A DNA stretch of 64,000 nt. It comes from SHZL01 sp963784425. GTDB taxonomy: Bacteria; Pseudomonadota; Gammaproteobacteria; Xanthomonadales; SZUA-36. The position numbers were made by a program, and so were the translations under genes. The DNA lies in the NCBI GenBank assembly GCA_963784425.1, contig CAWARM010000005.1, positions 1-64,000 of the forward strand, read 5' to 3'. The notes beneath the pieces were generated by a model. The model ran no database searches and was not told where the DNA came from. It saw nothing but the letters and a program-made list of their open reading frames with translations. Position 1 is the first letter of the stretch. Each line of letters begins with the position of its first letter. Positions 45,431-54,064 of the stretch are shown one piece after another.

Positions 45431-47056
45431 TTATTTTTCTCGCTCGGGCCTGAGTGGACTCACGTAATGGGACACTGCCGGCTCGCTGCCGGGTATCAGC
45501 ATGGAACGGATTTCCACTTGCAGCAAACGGTCGGCATCCGTGACCCGTTCATGCTGGCGGCGATGTTCCAGCCAGGATTCCGTGTTGAATGTTTCGATGT
45601 ATAGATGCGGTCGTTCAGTGTGCTCGAAGATTCCCCACGCAAAAGCGCCATCGCGTTTCCGCGACTTGCCCAGGACGTGAATAACTTCGAGGAATTCTTG
45701 CAGTTTGTCGTCGCGCACCTGGTATTCAATGGTGACCAACACCGGCCCGCGATCGTTGCTGACAGCGGCACTTGCGGCCAGGGCCGGCCAGTGCATGGAG
45801 GGTGAGAGGTCCTTATTGCCTATACCGGCAATGCGCCAACGCCAGGTGAGCGCAATGGCCACGATCATGCCAGTGGCGGCAACCAGCAAGGCGGTGCTCA
45901 TGCTGGTGTGTTCCGCCAACCTCCCCCAGATGATGCTGCCAAAGGCCATGGATCCCATGAAAGTCATCATGAAAACCGCCAGGCCACGCGAACGCACCCA
46001 GTTGGGCAGCGCCATCTGAGCTGAAACCTGCAGGGATGAGAGCACGGCAATCCAGGCAAAACCGCTCGTCGCCATCACCACGCAGAGCAGGTACAAATGG
46101 CTCAGGGTAGCCAGTCCAATCATCGTGATGGCATACATAAAACTGGCCGTCGCAACCAGGATGTCCCGCGACATCCGCTCACGTATGTGTGGCAAAGCGA
46201 AAGCGCCAGCCACCGCACCCACCCCGATGGAAGCCACCAGCAGCCCAAACACCTGTGGCCTGCCGCCCCCGGCGATGCGTGATAACAAGGGCAGAAAGGC
46301 CCAGGATGCGCTGGCGAAACCGTAGAAACCCAGGCCGCGCACCATGGCTGCTTGCAACTCCGGGGCATGGCGCGCGAAGCGAAAACCGGAACGCAGGGCG
46401 CTGAAAAACCGCTCGCCCGGCAGTTCACTGTATTCGGCCTGGCGGCGCCAGCGACTCAGCACCACGATCACGCCCGCATATGACACCGCATTGAGGATGA
46501 AGACAGCTCCGGTTCCGGCAAGAGAAATGATCACGCCAGCCAGGGCCGGCCCAATGGCCCGTGCCACATTCACGCCCATACTGTTCAGGGTAATGGCGGA
46601 GGACAAATCCTTGCGCGGCACCAGTTCGGGAGTCAATGCTGCCCAGGCCGGGAACATCATGGCCGAGCCTATACCCATGGCAAAGGTCATAAGGACCAGC
46701 AACCAGGCTGAAGTGATGTGGCTCAATGTCAGCAGGCCCAGAGTGCCGGACACCAGCACCAGCCAGGTTTGAACTACAAGCAGATAACGCCGCCGATCGA
46801 TGATGTCTGCCAGGGCGCCCGCTGGCAGGGCCAGGAGAAAAATGGGCAAGCTGGTGGCCGTCTGCACCAGCGAGACCATGACCGGCGTGGGTGACAAGGT
46901 GGTCATCAACCAGCCAGCGCCAATGTCCTGCATCCAGGTCCCGATGTTCGACGCCATGGTCGCCAGCCACAAGGTGCGAAACAGGGGAATGCGCAACGGC
47001 GCCCAGGCGGATGCACTTTGCGCCGGCGAGGCGCCAGGCTTGGACAGGTCATTCAT
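45431..47056 (-). CDS. MFS transporter fused to an ABM-like (monooxygenase) domain
   Basis: 541 residues. The first 400 are an MFS_3/enterobactin-exporter-like transporter with 12 helices: PLRIPLFRTLWLATMASNIGTWMQDIGAGWL at the start and VPRKDLSSAITLNSMGVNVARAIGP in the centre. The last 110 residues (VLVTIEYQVRDDKLQEFLEVIHVL, WGIFEHTERPHLYIETFNTESWLEHRRQHERVTDAD) resemble a dimeric alpha-beta barrel of the antibiotic-biosynthesis-monooxygenase type. Substrate unknown. Confidence 0.85.
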   Translation of the reverse strand: MNDLSKPGASPAQSASAWAPLRIPLFRTLWLATMASNIGTWMQDIGAGWLMTTLSPTPVMVSLVQTATSLPIFLLALPAGALADIIDRRRYLLVVQTWLVLVSGTLGLLTLSHITSAWLLVLMTFAMGIGSAMMFPAWAALTPELVPRKDLSSAITLNSMGVNVARAIGPALAGVIISLAGTGAVFILNAVSYAGVIVVLSRWRRQAEYSELPGERFFSALRSGFRFARHAPELQAAMVRGLGFYGFASASWAFLPLLSRIAGGGRPQVFGLLVASIGVGAVAGAFALPHIRERMSRDILVATASFMYAITMIGLATLSHLYLLCVVMATSGFAWIAVLSSLQVSAQMALPNWVRSRGLAVFMMTFMGSMAFGSIIWGRLAEHTSMSTALLVAATGMIVAIALTWRWRIAGIGNKDLSPSMHWPALAASAAVSNDRGPVLVTIEYQVRDDKLQEFLEVIHVLGKSRKRDGAFAWGIFEHTERPHLYIETFNTESWLEHRRQHERVTDADRLLQVEIRSMLIPGSEPAVSHYVSPLRPEREK

Positions 47057-47229
47057 GCAGTCATTATGCCGGAACGGGTCGTGGATTTCGGTGGTTTTGG
47101 TTTTCTGATCAGCGGCCTATGGCCTTGACGCCTGGACGGGATGGCGCATTTTGTAGACCCTGTCATCCTTCCGCCTGAACTATGCCGCGTGTACACTGAT
47201 ATCCGCCGACATTTTTGAGGAGCGTTCCC

Positions 47230-48156
47230 GTGAAACCGGTTTTTGAATTTCTCCTGAGCATATTAGTTGCCACTACCGTTTTCCTTTCACCTGCTGCTGC
47301 AGCGCAAGAGGCCGCCGGTGGGCTGCGCTATTCCATCACCGTTGCGAAATTTGAAAATCGTGCGGGCTGGTCCGGCCAGTGGGATCTGGGTGATGCCTGG
47401 GATACGGTGCTCACCGATTTACTGGTTCAGTCCGGAAAGTTTATCGTGCTGGGTGAAACCGACATGCGCTACGCGGCAATGGACGAACAGGATTTCGCTG
47501 CCTCAGGCCGCACCGCCGGTGGTGACAAAGCCCCGGCTACCGGGCAAATGACGCCTGCGCAGTTGCTGGTCAAAGGCGCCATCACCCATGTGCAGGGCAA
47601 CACCGAAAGTGCCGGCGGTGGTATTCGCATCCAGGGTTTCACCATTGGCGGCGGTGGCGGCAAGGGCGAGGTCAATGCCACCATTTACATCGTGGACTCC
47701 ACCACCGGCCAGGTGCTGGCTTCCACCAACGTGGTAGGCACGAGTAAACAAAGCGCGCTGGGTCTTGGTTATTCGACCGGCAACTGGGGTGCGGCATTCG
47801 GCGGTAACAAAAACGACAACGTCGGGCTGGCCGTGCAGGACGCCTGCGCCGCCGCGGTAACCTACCTGGTTCAGCAATTACCCGGCTTTCCCTGGACCGG
47901 CACGGTGGTAATGGTCAAGGGTAACCAGGTATACATCAATCGCGGAGCCCGGGAAGGTGTGACAGTAGGTCAGAATTTCGTGGTTGGGGACGTAGAGGTG
48001 CTGCGTGATCCGGACACGGGAGAAGTGCTGGATGAAAGCATGACCGAAATCGCCCGTCTTACGGTCACCCAGGTCAAGGAGAAAGTCTCCATTGCCGGCG
48101 TAAGCTCGGGTGATACCGCGGCCATCGAAAAGGGCATGCGCGTCCACTTGCCCTGA
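47230..48156 (+). CDS. CsgG-family outer membrane-associated protein
   Basis: 308 residues from the GTG at 47230, with GAGGAG upstream; an earlier TTG frame is less likely. The signal peptide is MKPVFEFLLSILVATTVFLSPAAAAQ. YSITVAKFENRAGWSGQWDLGDAWDTVLTDLLVQSGKFIVLGET is the CsgG/LpoB-like core, and VKGAITHVQG and VNATIYIVDSTTGQVL follow. No lipobox is seen, unlike CsgG itself. It may be a periplasmic partner in envelope assembly; curli genes are absent here. Confidence 0.82.
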   Translation: MKPVFEFLLSILVATTVFLSPAAAAQEAAGGLRYSITVAKFENRAGWSGQWDLGDAWDTVLTDLLVQSGKFIVLGETDMRYAAMDEQDFAASGRTAGGDKAPATGQMTPAQLLVKGAITHVQGNTESAGGGIRIQGFTIGGGGGKGEVNATIYIVDSTTGQVLASTNVVGTSKQSALGLGYSTGNWGAAFGGNKNDNVGLAVQDACAAAVTYLVQQLPGFPWTGTVVMVKGNQVYINRGAREGVTVGQNFVVGDVEVLRDPDTGEVLDESMTEIARLTVTQVKEKVSIAGVSSGDTAAIEKGMRVHLP

Positions 48157-48204
48157 TATTCCTGTTAACCAGGAAGAAGTCGGCCGCCCCAGAGGTCCCT
48201 CCGC

Positions 48205-48993
48205 ATGTTTGATTTCTTCTACGACCTTCCGTTGGTGATCAGCGGCCTGCTCATTGTCGGATTGCTGGGCCTGTTCGCCATTACCGGGATGGCGCTGGTG
48301 CGCCGCCACGTATTGCCACGCCTGCGCATTCACGGGAGAGATTCCGAATTCACCGGTGCAATGGTGCAAGCCGTGATGGTGTTCTACGGACTGGCAGTCG
48401 CATTGATCGCGGTAAGTGTGTTTGAAACCTACTCCGACGTGTCAAAGATCGTTTCCCAGGAGGCGGCCGCCCTGGCGGGCCTGTACCGGGACGCCAGCGG
48501 TTATCCGGAACCGGTTCGGCCGCTGCTGCAGAAAGAACTGCGGGACTACGCTCAGTTCGTGATTCATACTGCCTGGCCCGCGCAGCAACGGGGTCGGGTG
48601 GAAACTGGCGGGGTCGAAATGATGAACCGCTTCCAGAAAACACTGATCGGATTCGAGCCGGTCACCGAAGGCCAGATACTTCTGCACGGGGAAGCGCTGC
48701 GAGCCTATAACCACCTGGTTGAGGTCCGCCGCCTCCGGCTGGATGCGGTGCATACGGGTTTGCCATCCATGATGTGGGTGGTGATCGTGCTGGGTGCAAT
48801 CATCAGCCTGAGCTCTTCCTTTTTCTTCAAGGTCGAGGACGGACGCCTGCACGGCATCCTGGTCAAGCTGCTGGCAGCCTTTATGGGGCTGATCATTTTC
48901 ATGATCTTCGCGCTCGACCATCCGTTCCGCGGCGAATTAGGCGTATCAGCCGAACCGTATCAGCTGATTTATGAACAATTGATGAAACCGTGA
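48205..48993 (+). CDS. DUF4239-like membrane protein
   Basis: 262 residues. Two N-terminal helices (about 10-30 and 50-72), a soluble middle with VSKIVSQEAAALAGLYRDASGYPEP, and two C-terminal helices (190-210, 220-240). The EAAALAGLYRDA pattern is the DUF4239 (bestrophin-like) signature. Function unknown; possible ion channel. It lies 48 bases behind the CsgG-family gene. Confidence 0.8.
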   Translation: MFDFFYDLPLVISGLLIVGLLGLFAITGMALVRRHVLPRLRIHGRDSEFTGAMVQAVMVFYGLAVALIAVSVFETYSDVSKIVSQEAAALAGLYRDASGYPEPVRPLLQKELRDYAQFVIHTAWPAQQRGRVETGGVEMMNRFQKTLIGFEPVTEGQILLHGEALRAYNHLVEVRRLRLDAVHTGLPSMMWVVIVLGAIISLSSSFFFKVEDGRLHGILVKLLAAFMGLIIFMIFALDHPFRGELGVSAEPYQLIYEQLMKP

Positions 48994-49050
48994 TGAATGG
49001 GCCCGGGGACATAAGATAACTTCTTGAACTAATGAATCAGGCCATCATTC

Positions 49051-49431
49051 ATGAATAAATACTTCAAACCCTTGCTGGAGAATGTTTCCGAAGCAACGGT
49101 CGCCTGCCTGGTCACCATGGTGCAGGGTAATGTATTCGCCATTGGGGTAGGCCACTTGATCATTGCTTCCCAAACCGGCCTTACCGCAGGCACCGCTGCC
49201 ACAATCGCCGTGCTGTTAGCGAAGCCACACAAGCGCGGATTCATCGCATTGATTCTGGGTGCAATAACTACCGTGGCTGATTACCTCGTTCACCCGGGTA
49301 TGTTTGGCACGGTGTTTACTGAGGCCATCGTTACCGGCGTTGGCGCTGCCCTGCTTTCTTACGGGGTGAGCAAGCTTATCGAGGCGGTGCGCCTGCGGAA
49401 AGGAACAAACCAGAAACCAACGCCCCCATAG
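49051..49431 (+). CDS. small membrane protein, function unknown
   Basis: 126 residues with three or four helices (near 17-40, 45-60, 65-82 and 90-108). HPGMFGTVFTEAIVTGVGAALLSY looks conserved in proteins of this kind, but I cannot name a family. The ATG at 49051 has no strong ribosome site. Confidence 0.65.
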   Translation: MNKYFKPLLENVSEATVACLVTMVQGNVFAIGVGHLIIASQTGLTAGTAATIAVLLAKPHKRGFIALILGAITTVADYLVHPGMFGTVFTEAIVTGVGAALLSYGVSKLIEAVRLRKGTNQKPTPP

Positions 49432-49440
49432 GAAATCAGG

Positions 49441-49860
49441 TCACCAGGCACCGGTATTTTCCATTGACAGCCACGGCTCGCGAGGTTCAAGGGCCTGTCC
49501 CCGTTGCAACAGTTCAACGGAAATACCATCGGGCGAGCGCACGAAGGCCATGCGCCCGTCGCGCGGCGGGCGATTGATCGTCACGCCGGCGTCCATCAAT
49601 TTTTGACAACTGGCGTAGATGTCATCGACCGCATAAGCCAGGTGGCCGAAGTTCCTTCCCCCGGACAGGGTTTCCGGATCCCAGTTGTAGGTCAGCTCGA
49701 CTTGCGCGGACTCATCACCCGGCGCCGCGAGAAACACCAGGGTAAAACGTCCCGCCGGCACCTCGTGACGATGTAACTCAACCAGGCCCAGCGCGCCACA
49801 ATAAAAGGCCAGTGAGGCATCAAGGTTGGCTACCCGGACCATGGTGTGCAGATATTTCAT
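49441..49860 (-). CDS. lactoylglutathione lyase-like VOC protein (glyoxalase I)
   Basis: 139 residues from the ATG at 49860. MKYLHTMVRVANLDASLAFYCGALGLVELHRHE, FTLVFLAAPGDESAQVELTYNWD, NFGHLAYAVDDIYASCQKLMDAG and DPDG-like SPDGISVELLQRG give the typical glyoxalase I order with His8-type and Glu metal ligands. It isomerises the hemithioacetal of methylglyoxal and glutathione. A longer open frame begins upstream but lacks family sequence. Confidence 0.88.
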   Translation of the reverse strand: MKYLHTMVRVANLDASLAFYCGALGLVELHRHEVPAGRFTLVFLAAPGDESAQVELTYNWDPETLSGGRNFGHLAYAVDDIYASCQKLMDAGVTINRPPRDGRMAFVRSPDGISVELLQRGQALEPREPWLSMENTGAW

Positions 49861-49933
49861 TGCTTGCCTCCTGGTTGGTGGTTGGATAGTGTAAACCCTG
49901 CGCCCATGCCCCGGCCAAACATATGGATGCCCA

Positions 49934-50344
49934 ATGAACGAACCTTTGAATGAAGCCCCGATAAACCATCGTGCCGTGCTGGTACGTGACGCGATAGTGC
50001 TGCAACTTAAATTGGTGGTGGACGGCTTGAGAGACGCGGCACTGATCCCGCTTGCGCTGGTGGCCACTGCTCTGGGGCTGATGCGTGGAGGCGAGGATGC
50101 TGACCGCGAGTTTCAGCGTGTGATCAAATTGGGCAGGCGCAGTGAACGCTGGATCAACCTGTTCGGGCACGAGACTCATCCCCGTCGCTCGCGACCAGGC
50201 GGCTCGCTGGATCAACTGCTGGAACGCGTGGAAGCGGTTGTGCTGGAACAGCACAGCAAGGGCCACGATAGCGACGAAGCCCGGGCGGCGATCCAGGCTG
50301 CCCTGGATGATAGTGCCGCGGACGGCTCCCAACCGGACCAATAG
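49934..50344 (+). CDS. conserved hypothetical protein
   Basis: 136 residues. One possible membrane helix is DAALIPLALVATALGLM (about 34-50). The N-terminal RDAIVLQLKLVVDGLRDAALIPLALVA resembles small proteins common in gammaproteobacteria, but no function is known to me. The C-terminal half is charged and probably helical. It is divergent from the glyoxalase gene. Confidence 0.65.
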   Translation: MNEPLNEAPINHRAVLVRDAIVLQLKLVVDGLRDAALIPLALVATALGLMRGGEDADREFQRVIKLGRRSERWINLFGHETHPRRSRPGGSLDQLLERVEAVVLEQHSKGHDSDEARAAIQAALDDSAADGSQPDQ

Positions 50345-50425
50345 GCCTCACATTAGACCGGGTGAACGCTGGAAAGCTGCCCAGCGTCCACCGGCGGGTG
50401 GCAAACATCTGAGCCGTAAACAGTT

Positions 50426-50860
50426 TTACATGCCGGGATCATCACAGTCAGGGGGTAGTGGCATGTGGTCCATGTTATGGGAAGCAGCAAACTCTTCACG
50501 CTTCGCCGCCCTGCTCGCCATCAGGTCGTCCAACTCGGCGGACTGCTCCTTGGTCAGCACAGCCTTGAGCTGTTCCGTGACAGAGGTGGCGAGGGCACAA
50601 ATGTCCGCGCGTATCTGATGCTCGTGTTTCGCTCTCATGGCTTCTCGCTCCGCGTCGGCTGCAGTAAGAACATCCAGCACTTGGGCTTTTTGCGCTTCGT
50701 CGAGATTCAGCTTTTCGCCGAGGTGCTCAGCCCGCTCCTCGAGGGTGGGTGGCTCCCAGCCGCCAGGGCCGTGCCAAGGGCCGGCCTGCGCCATGGCACC
50801 GGTGCTTATCGCCAAGCCCACCAACAACCCCATTGCCAGGTATTTACGTGTTCTGTTCAT
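50426..50860 (-). CDS. Spy/CpxP-family periplasmic chaperone
   Basis: 144 residues. Signal peptide MNRTRKYLAMGLLVGLAISTGAMAQA, cut after AMA. The mature part is helical with LTLEERAEHLGEKLNLDEAQKAQVLDVLTAADAEREAM and LTKEQSAELDDL, the LTxxQ motifs of Spy/CpxP. It binds unfolded proteins in the periplasm. It is divergent from baeS, so BaeR control of the intergenic region 50861-51042 is likely, as for spy in E. coli. Confidence 0.82.
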   Translation of the reverse strand: MNRTRKYLAMGLLVGLAISTGAMAQAGPWHGPGGWEPPTLEERAEHLGEKLNLDEAQKAQVLDVLTAADAEREAMRAKHEHQIRADICALATSVTEQLKAVLTKEQSAELDDLMASRAAKREEFAASHNMDHMPLPPDCDDPGM

Positions 50861-51042
50861 GTTTAACCTCCAAAAGATGCCAGATTGATGTGGGTTGCAG
50901 ACGGTCTGGCTTTACCGTTGCTGCCACGGTCCCATCTTCAGCTTCGAATTCAAAGCAATTGTGGAGAAATCGAGAAGATTGAGTCTGCATAGGAAAAGAT
51001 GCTTGATCAGGGCGGGCCGGCACTGGCAGGATGGTCGCAACC

Positions 51043-52479
51043 ATGAAGTCCCTGTTCACCAAGATTCTGCTGGCGCTCGGTGCCAGCACCGTGTTGGCCC
51101 TGCTGCTGACTATGGTGATCTCGCGCGCCGTGCTGCACCACGGATTCATGAAGTTCCTCGAGCAGCAGGAAGAAAGCCAGTTACTGAACCTGGCCCCGGA
51201 GTTGGCAATCGTTTACCGAAAGTCGGGAAGCTGGAAGTTCCTTGAGAATCAGCCCCGCAGCTGGATGCGTCTGCTGAAGCAAACCCGGCCGGATGGAGTT
51301 CTGCCACCGGATGAGGCACCGTCGAAGTTCGACCCCCGGCCGCCACCGGGCACATTGTCAGAGCCGGATAGAGCAAGCCTGCCTGGCGATGCCCACCATC
51401 TGTGGCAACGACTTTTTCTTTTGGACGAGAAGCGGCAATGGGTCGCCGGAGCCAGCAATACCGGTGAAATCATTCCGCGCCTCGTGCCCGTCACCGTTGA
51501 TGGCGTCACGGTGGGCTGGCTGGGATTTATCCAGGCCCGCGAAGCGAGCGCGCCTGAGGCGCGCGGTTTCCTCGCATTCCAGACCCAGGCATTGCTGCTG
51601 TCTTTGCTGGTCGCCGTGCTGGTCGCTTTGACCCTGGCCTGGCTACTGGCGCGCCACCTCTCAGGACCCGTATTGAAATTGCGTGGCACGGTGCAACATC
51701 TAACCCGGGGCAATTTTGACACCCGCGCGAGCGTGGACACGAACGATGAAATCGGTGAGCTGGCACGAAACATCAACCGCCTGGCCGAAACCCTGCAGAA
51801 AAACGAGACAACGCGACGGCGCTGGACAGCCGATGTCGCACACGAATTGCGCACTCCCCTGTCGATCCTGCAGGGTGAACTCGAGGCGGTGAAGGACGGT
51901 GTGCGATCCTATACACCGGCGCTGCTGGATTCCTTGCAGGAAGAGGTGTTGCACCTGGCGCAACTGGTTGAAGATCTGCAAACCCTGGCCCTGGCGGATG
52001 CGGGGGCTCTGAATGTCCACTTGCAATCCGTCGATCTGGTTGAGTTGATTCTCCAAACGCTGGGAGCGTTTGAGGCACGAATCAAGGCTGCCGGACTGCT
52101 GTTGGAAACCGCGCTGCCGGCTCGCCTGACCATCCCGGCCGACGCACAGCGATTGCGCCAGCTGCTACACAACCTGCTCGAAAACAGTTGTCGCTACACC
52201 GATTCCGGCGGACGGATTCGGGTCGGTCTGCAGCAGGAAGACAAGTCTGTGTTGCTGGTCATTGAAGACTCCGCACCAGGACCTGACGCAGTTCAGCGCG
52301 CCCAGCTGTTTGACCGCTTTTACCGGGTGGAACCCAGCCGGGGGCGGTCAGGTGGAGGCAGCGGGCTGGGCCTGGCGATCTGCCGCAACCTGGTGGAGGC
52401 ACATGGCGGCGAAATCAGCGCGGAGCAAAGCAGCTTGGGTGGATTGTTGATACGCATTCGTTTGCCCCGAGTCGACTAG
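51043..52479 (+). CDS. baeS: envelope-stress sensor histidine kinase BaeS-like
   Basis: 478 residues from the ATG at 51043 (MKSLFTKILLALGAS). Two membrane helices flank a periplasmic sensor; HAMP follows (LSGPVLKLRGTVQHLTRGNFDTRA). The H-box is DVAHELRTPLSILQGELEAVKDGVR, and the ATP domain has NLLENSCRYTDSGG and GGGSGLGLAICRNLVEAHGG. The order and wording are close to E. coli BaeS. It senses envelope damage and phosphorylates the adjacent regulator. Confidence 0.88.
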   Translation: MKSLFTKILLALGASTVLALLLTMVISRAVLHHGFMKFLEQQEESQLLNLAPELAIVYRKSGSWKFLENQPRSWMRLLKQTRPDGVLPPDEAPSKFDPRPPPGTLSEPDRASLPGDAHHLWQRLFLLDEKRQWVAGASNTGEIIPRLVPVTVDGVTVGWLGFIQAREASAPEARGFLAFQTQALLLSLLVAVLVALTLAWLLARHLSGPVLKLRGTVQHLTRGNFDTRASVDTNDEIGELARNINRLAETLQKNETTRRRWTADVAHELRTPLSILQGELEAVKDGVRSYTPALLDSLQEEVLHLAQLVEDLQTLALADAGALNVHLQSVDLVELILQTLGAFEARIKAAGLLLETALPARLTIPADAQRLRQLLHNLLENSCRYTDSGGRIRVGLQQEDKSVLLVIEDSAPGPDAVQRAQLFDRFYRVEPSRGRSGGGSGLGLAICRNLVEAHGGEISAEQSSLGGLLIRIRLPRVD

Positions 52480-52491
52480 GCGGTTACCGGA

Positions 52492-53178
52492 ATGAGCCAG
52501 AAAACCGTGTTGCTTGCAGAAGATGAACCAAAGATAGCGGCGCTGCTGGAGGAGTATCTGCGTGAAAAGGGCGATTTCCAGACTGTGACGCTGCATCGTG
52601 GTGACGAAGTGCCGGGCTGGGTTGAGAAACACCGACCGGACCTTGTGCTACTTGACCTGATGCTTCCCGGGCTCGACGGGCTGGAAGTATGCAAGAAAAT
52701 CCGGCAATGCAGCGGTGTGCCTATCATCATGATCACGGCGCGCACGGAAGAAATTGACCGCCTGCTCGGGCTTGAGCTGGGCGCGGATGATTACATCTGC
52801 AAGCCGTTTTCCCCCCGCGAAGTGGTGGCGCGGGTACGGGCGGTCTTGCGCCGGGCCTCAAACGCGGCAGAGGAAGGCAGCGGAACCGCGGGGTTGGTAG
52901 TCGATCGTGGACAGCATCGCGCCAGCCTGAACGGCAAATCACTGGCGCTGACTCCTGTGGAACTTGCCCTGTTGAGTGCGCTCATTGCGCAGCCTGGACG
53001 GGTGTTCACGCGCGATCAGTTGATGAATGTCATGTATGCTGACTACCGCGTAGTAGGCGACCGCGCCGTGGATACGCACATCAGGAACCTCCGGCGGAAA
53101 CTCCAGCAGCTTGAACCTGGCCGGGAGTTTATCGAATCCGTATACGGCGTAGGCTATCAGGCGTGCCCGGGATCATAG
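52492..53178 (+). CDS. baeR: OmpR-family response regulator BaeR-like
   Basis: 228 residues. The receiver has VLLAEDEPKIAALLEEYLREK, phospho-acceptor Asp in PDLVLLDLMLPGLDG, MITARTEEIDRLLGLELGADDYICKP. The winged helix has LTPVELALLSALIAQPGRVFTRDQL and DRAVDTHIRNLRRKL. EEIDRLLGLE-GADDYICKP is characteristic of BaeR. It begins 12 bases after the kinase stop and probably controls the Spy-like gene. Confidence 0.9.
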   Translation: MSQKTVLLAEDEPKIAALLEEYLREKGDFQTVTLHRGDEVPGWVEKHRPDLVLLDLMLPGLDGLEVCKKIRQCSGVPIIMITARTEEIDRLLGLELGADDYICKPFSPREVVARVRAVLRRASNAAEEGSGTAGLVVDRGQHRASLNGKSLALTPVELALLSALIAQPGRVFTRDQLMNVMYADYRVVGDRAVDTHIRNLRRKLQQLEPGREFIESVYGVGYQACPGS

Positions 53179-53288
53179 CGCTGCGGAAGGCTCCCCGAAA
53201 AATGGCTCTGAGCCCCGGTGCGTAAGCCCCCGGGCCAGGCAGCCCGCCACCAGATCGCGCATAAGAGCCAGTAGTTACGGACCCCACC

Positions 53289-53906
53289 ATGAGTCATAGC
53301 GAACAATGGAACCTGGTCTACCAGGCCAAAGACCCCGGCGAAGTTAGCTGGTATCAGCATCGCCCGGACACGTCACTGGCATTGATTGCCGAGTCCGGCG
53401 TGAGCAAGGACGCTGGCGTTATTGATGTTGGCGGCGGCGCATCCGTGCTGGTTGATTGCCTGCTGGACGACGGTTACACGCACCTTGCCGTGCTGGATGT
53501 ATCCGGCGCAGCGTTAAATCACAGTCGCACGCGCCTGGGCGCACGGGCCGGCATCGTTGAGTGGTTCGAGGCAGACGTGACATCGTTCGAACCGCCGCAT
53601 CGCTTCGGTCTGTGGCATGACCGCGCTGTTTTTCACTTCTTGACAGACGCGGATGACCGCCGCGGTTACCTTGCAACGCTGCACCGGACCTTGCAGCCGG
53701 GCGGCACAGTGGTGATTTCCACTTTTGCGCTGGACGGCCCGGCGAAGTGCAGCGGGCTTGATGTCGTCCGTTATGACGAGCAGACCATGCTGGCGGAGTT
53801 AGGCGCGGAGTTTCAGCTCCAGGAGGTTCGTCGCGAAATGCATATCACGCCGTGGCAGTCGGAGCAGCGCTTCATTTACTTTCGCCTGCAGTGGCAAAGC
53901 GCATGA
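53289..53906 (+). CDS. class I SAM-dependent methyltransferase
   Basis: 205 residues. WNLVYQAKDPGEVSWYQHRPDTSLALI is the N-terminal segment typical of this small group, followed by motif I VIDVGGGASVLVDCLLDDG, the acidic LAVLDVSGAAL and WHDRAVFHFLTDADDR. Substrate unknown; relatives act on small molecules. ACCCCACC precedes the ATG without a strong ribosome site. Its stop overlaps a possible short frame (53903). Confidence 0.85.
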   Translation: MSHSEQWNLVYQAKDPGEVSWYQHRPDTSLALIAESGVSKDAGVIDVGGGASVLVDCLLDDGYTHLAVLDVSGAALNHSRTRLGARAGIVEWFEADVTSFEPPHRFGLWHDRAVFHFLTDADDRRGYLATLHRTLQPGGTVVISTFALDGPAKCSGLDVVRYDEQTMLAELGAEFQLQEVRREMHITPWQSEQRFIYFRLQWQSA

Positions 53907-54022
53907 ACGAGACGCACAAGCATGCATTGTCGACCGGTGAGTTCGTCTTCATCATGCTGGCCTTGGGCATAATCGTTGGTGGCGGTGAACGGCACGAGAT
54001 AGCGCTTCGGAATGTAGCGTGA
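53903..54022 (+). CDS. possible 39-residue membrane peptide
   Basis: The ATG overlaps the methyltransferase stop (ATGA, 53903-53906). The frame reads MNETHKHALSTG, then a hydrophobic EFVFIMLALGIIVGGG, then GERHEIALRNVA and a TGA at 54020-54022. Coupled position and a single helix make a small membrane protein possible, but a chance open frame is equally likely. Confidence 0.3.
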   Translation: MNETHKHALSTGEFVFIMLALGIIVGGGERHEIALRNVA

Positions 54023-54064
54023 AGATTGTCATCGAAGCACTCTTCAGTTGCGGCCAATAGCTTC

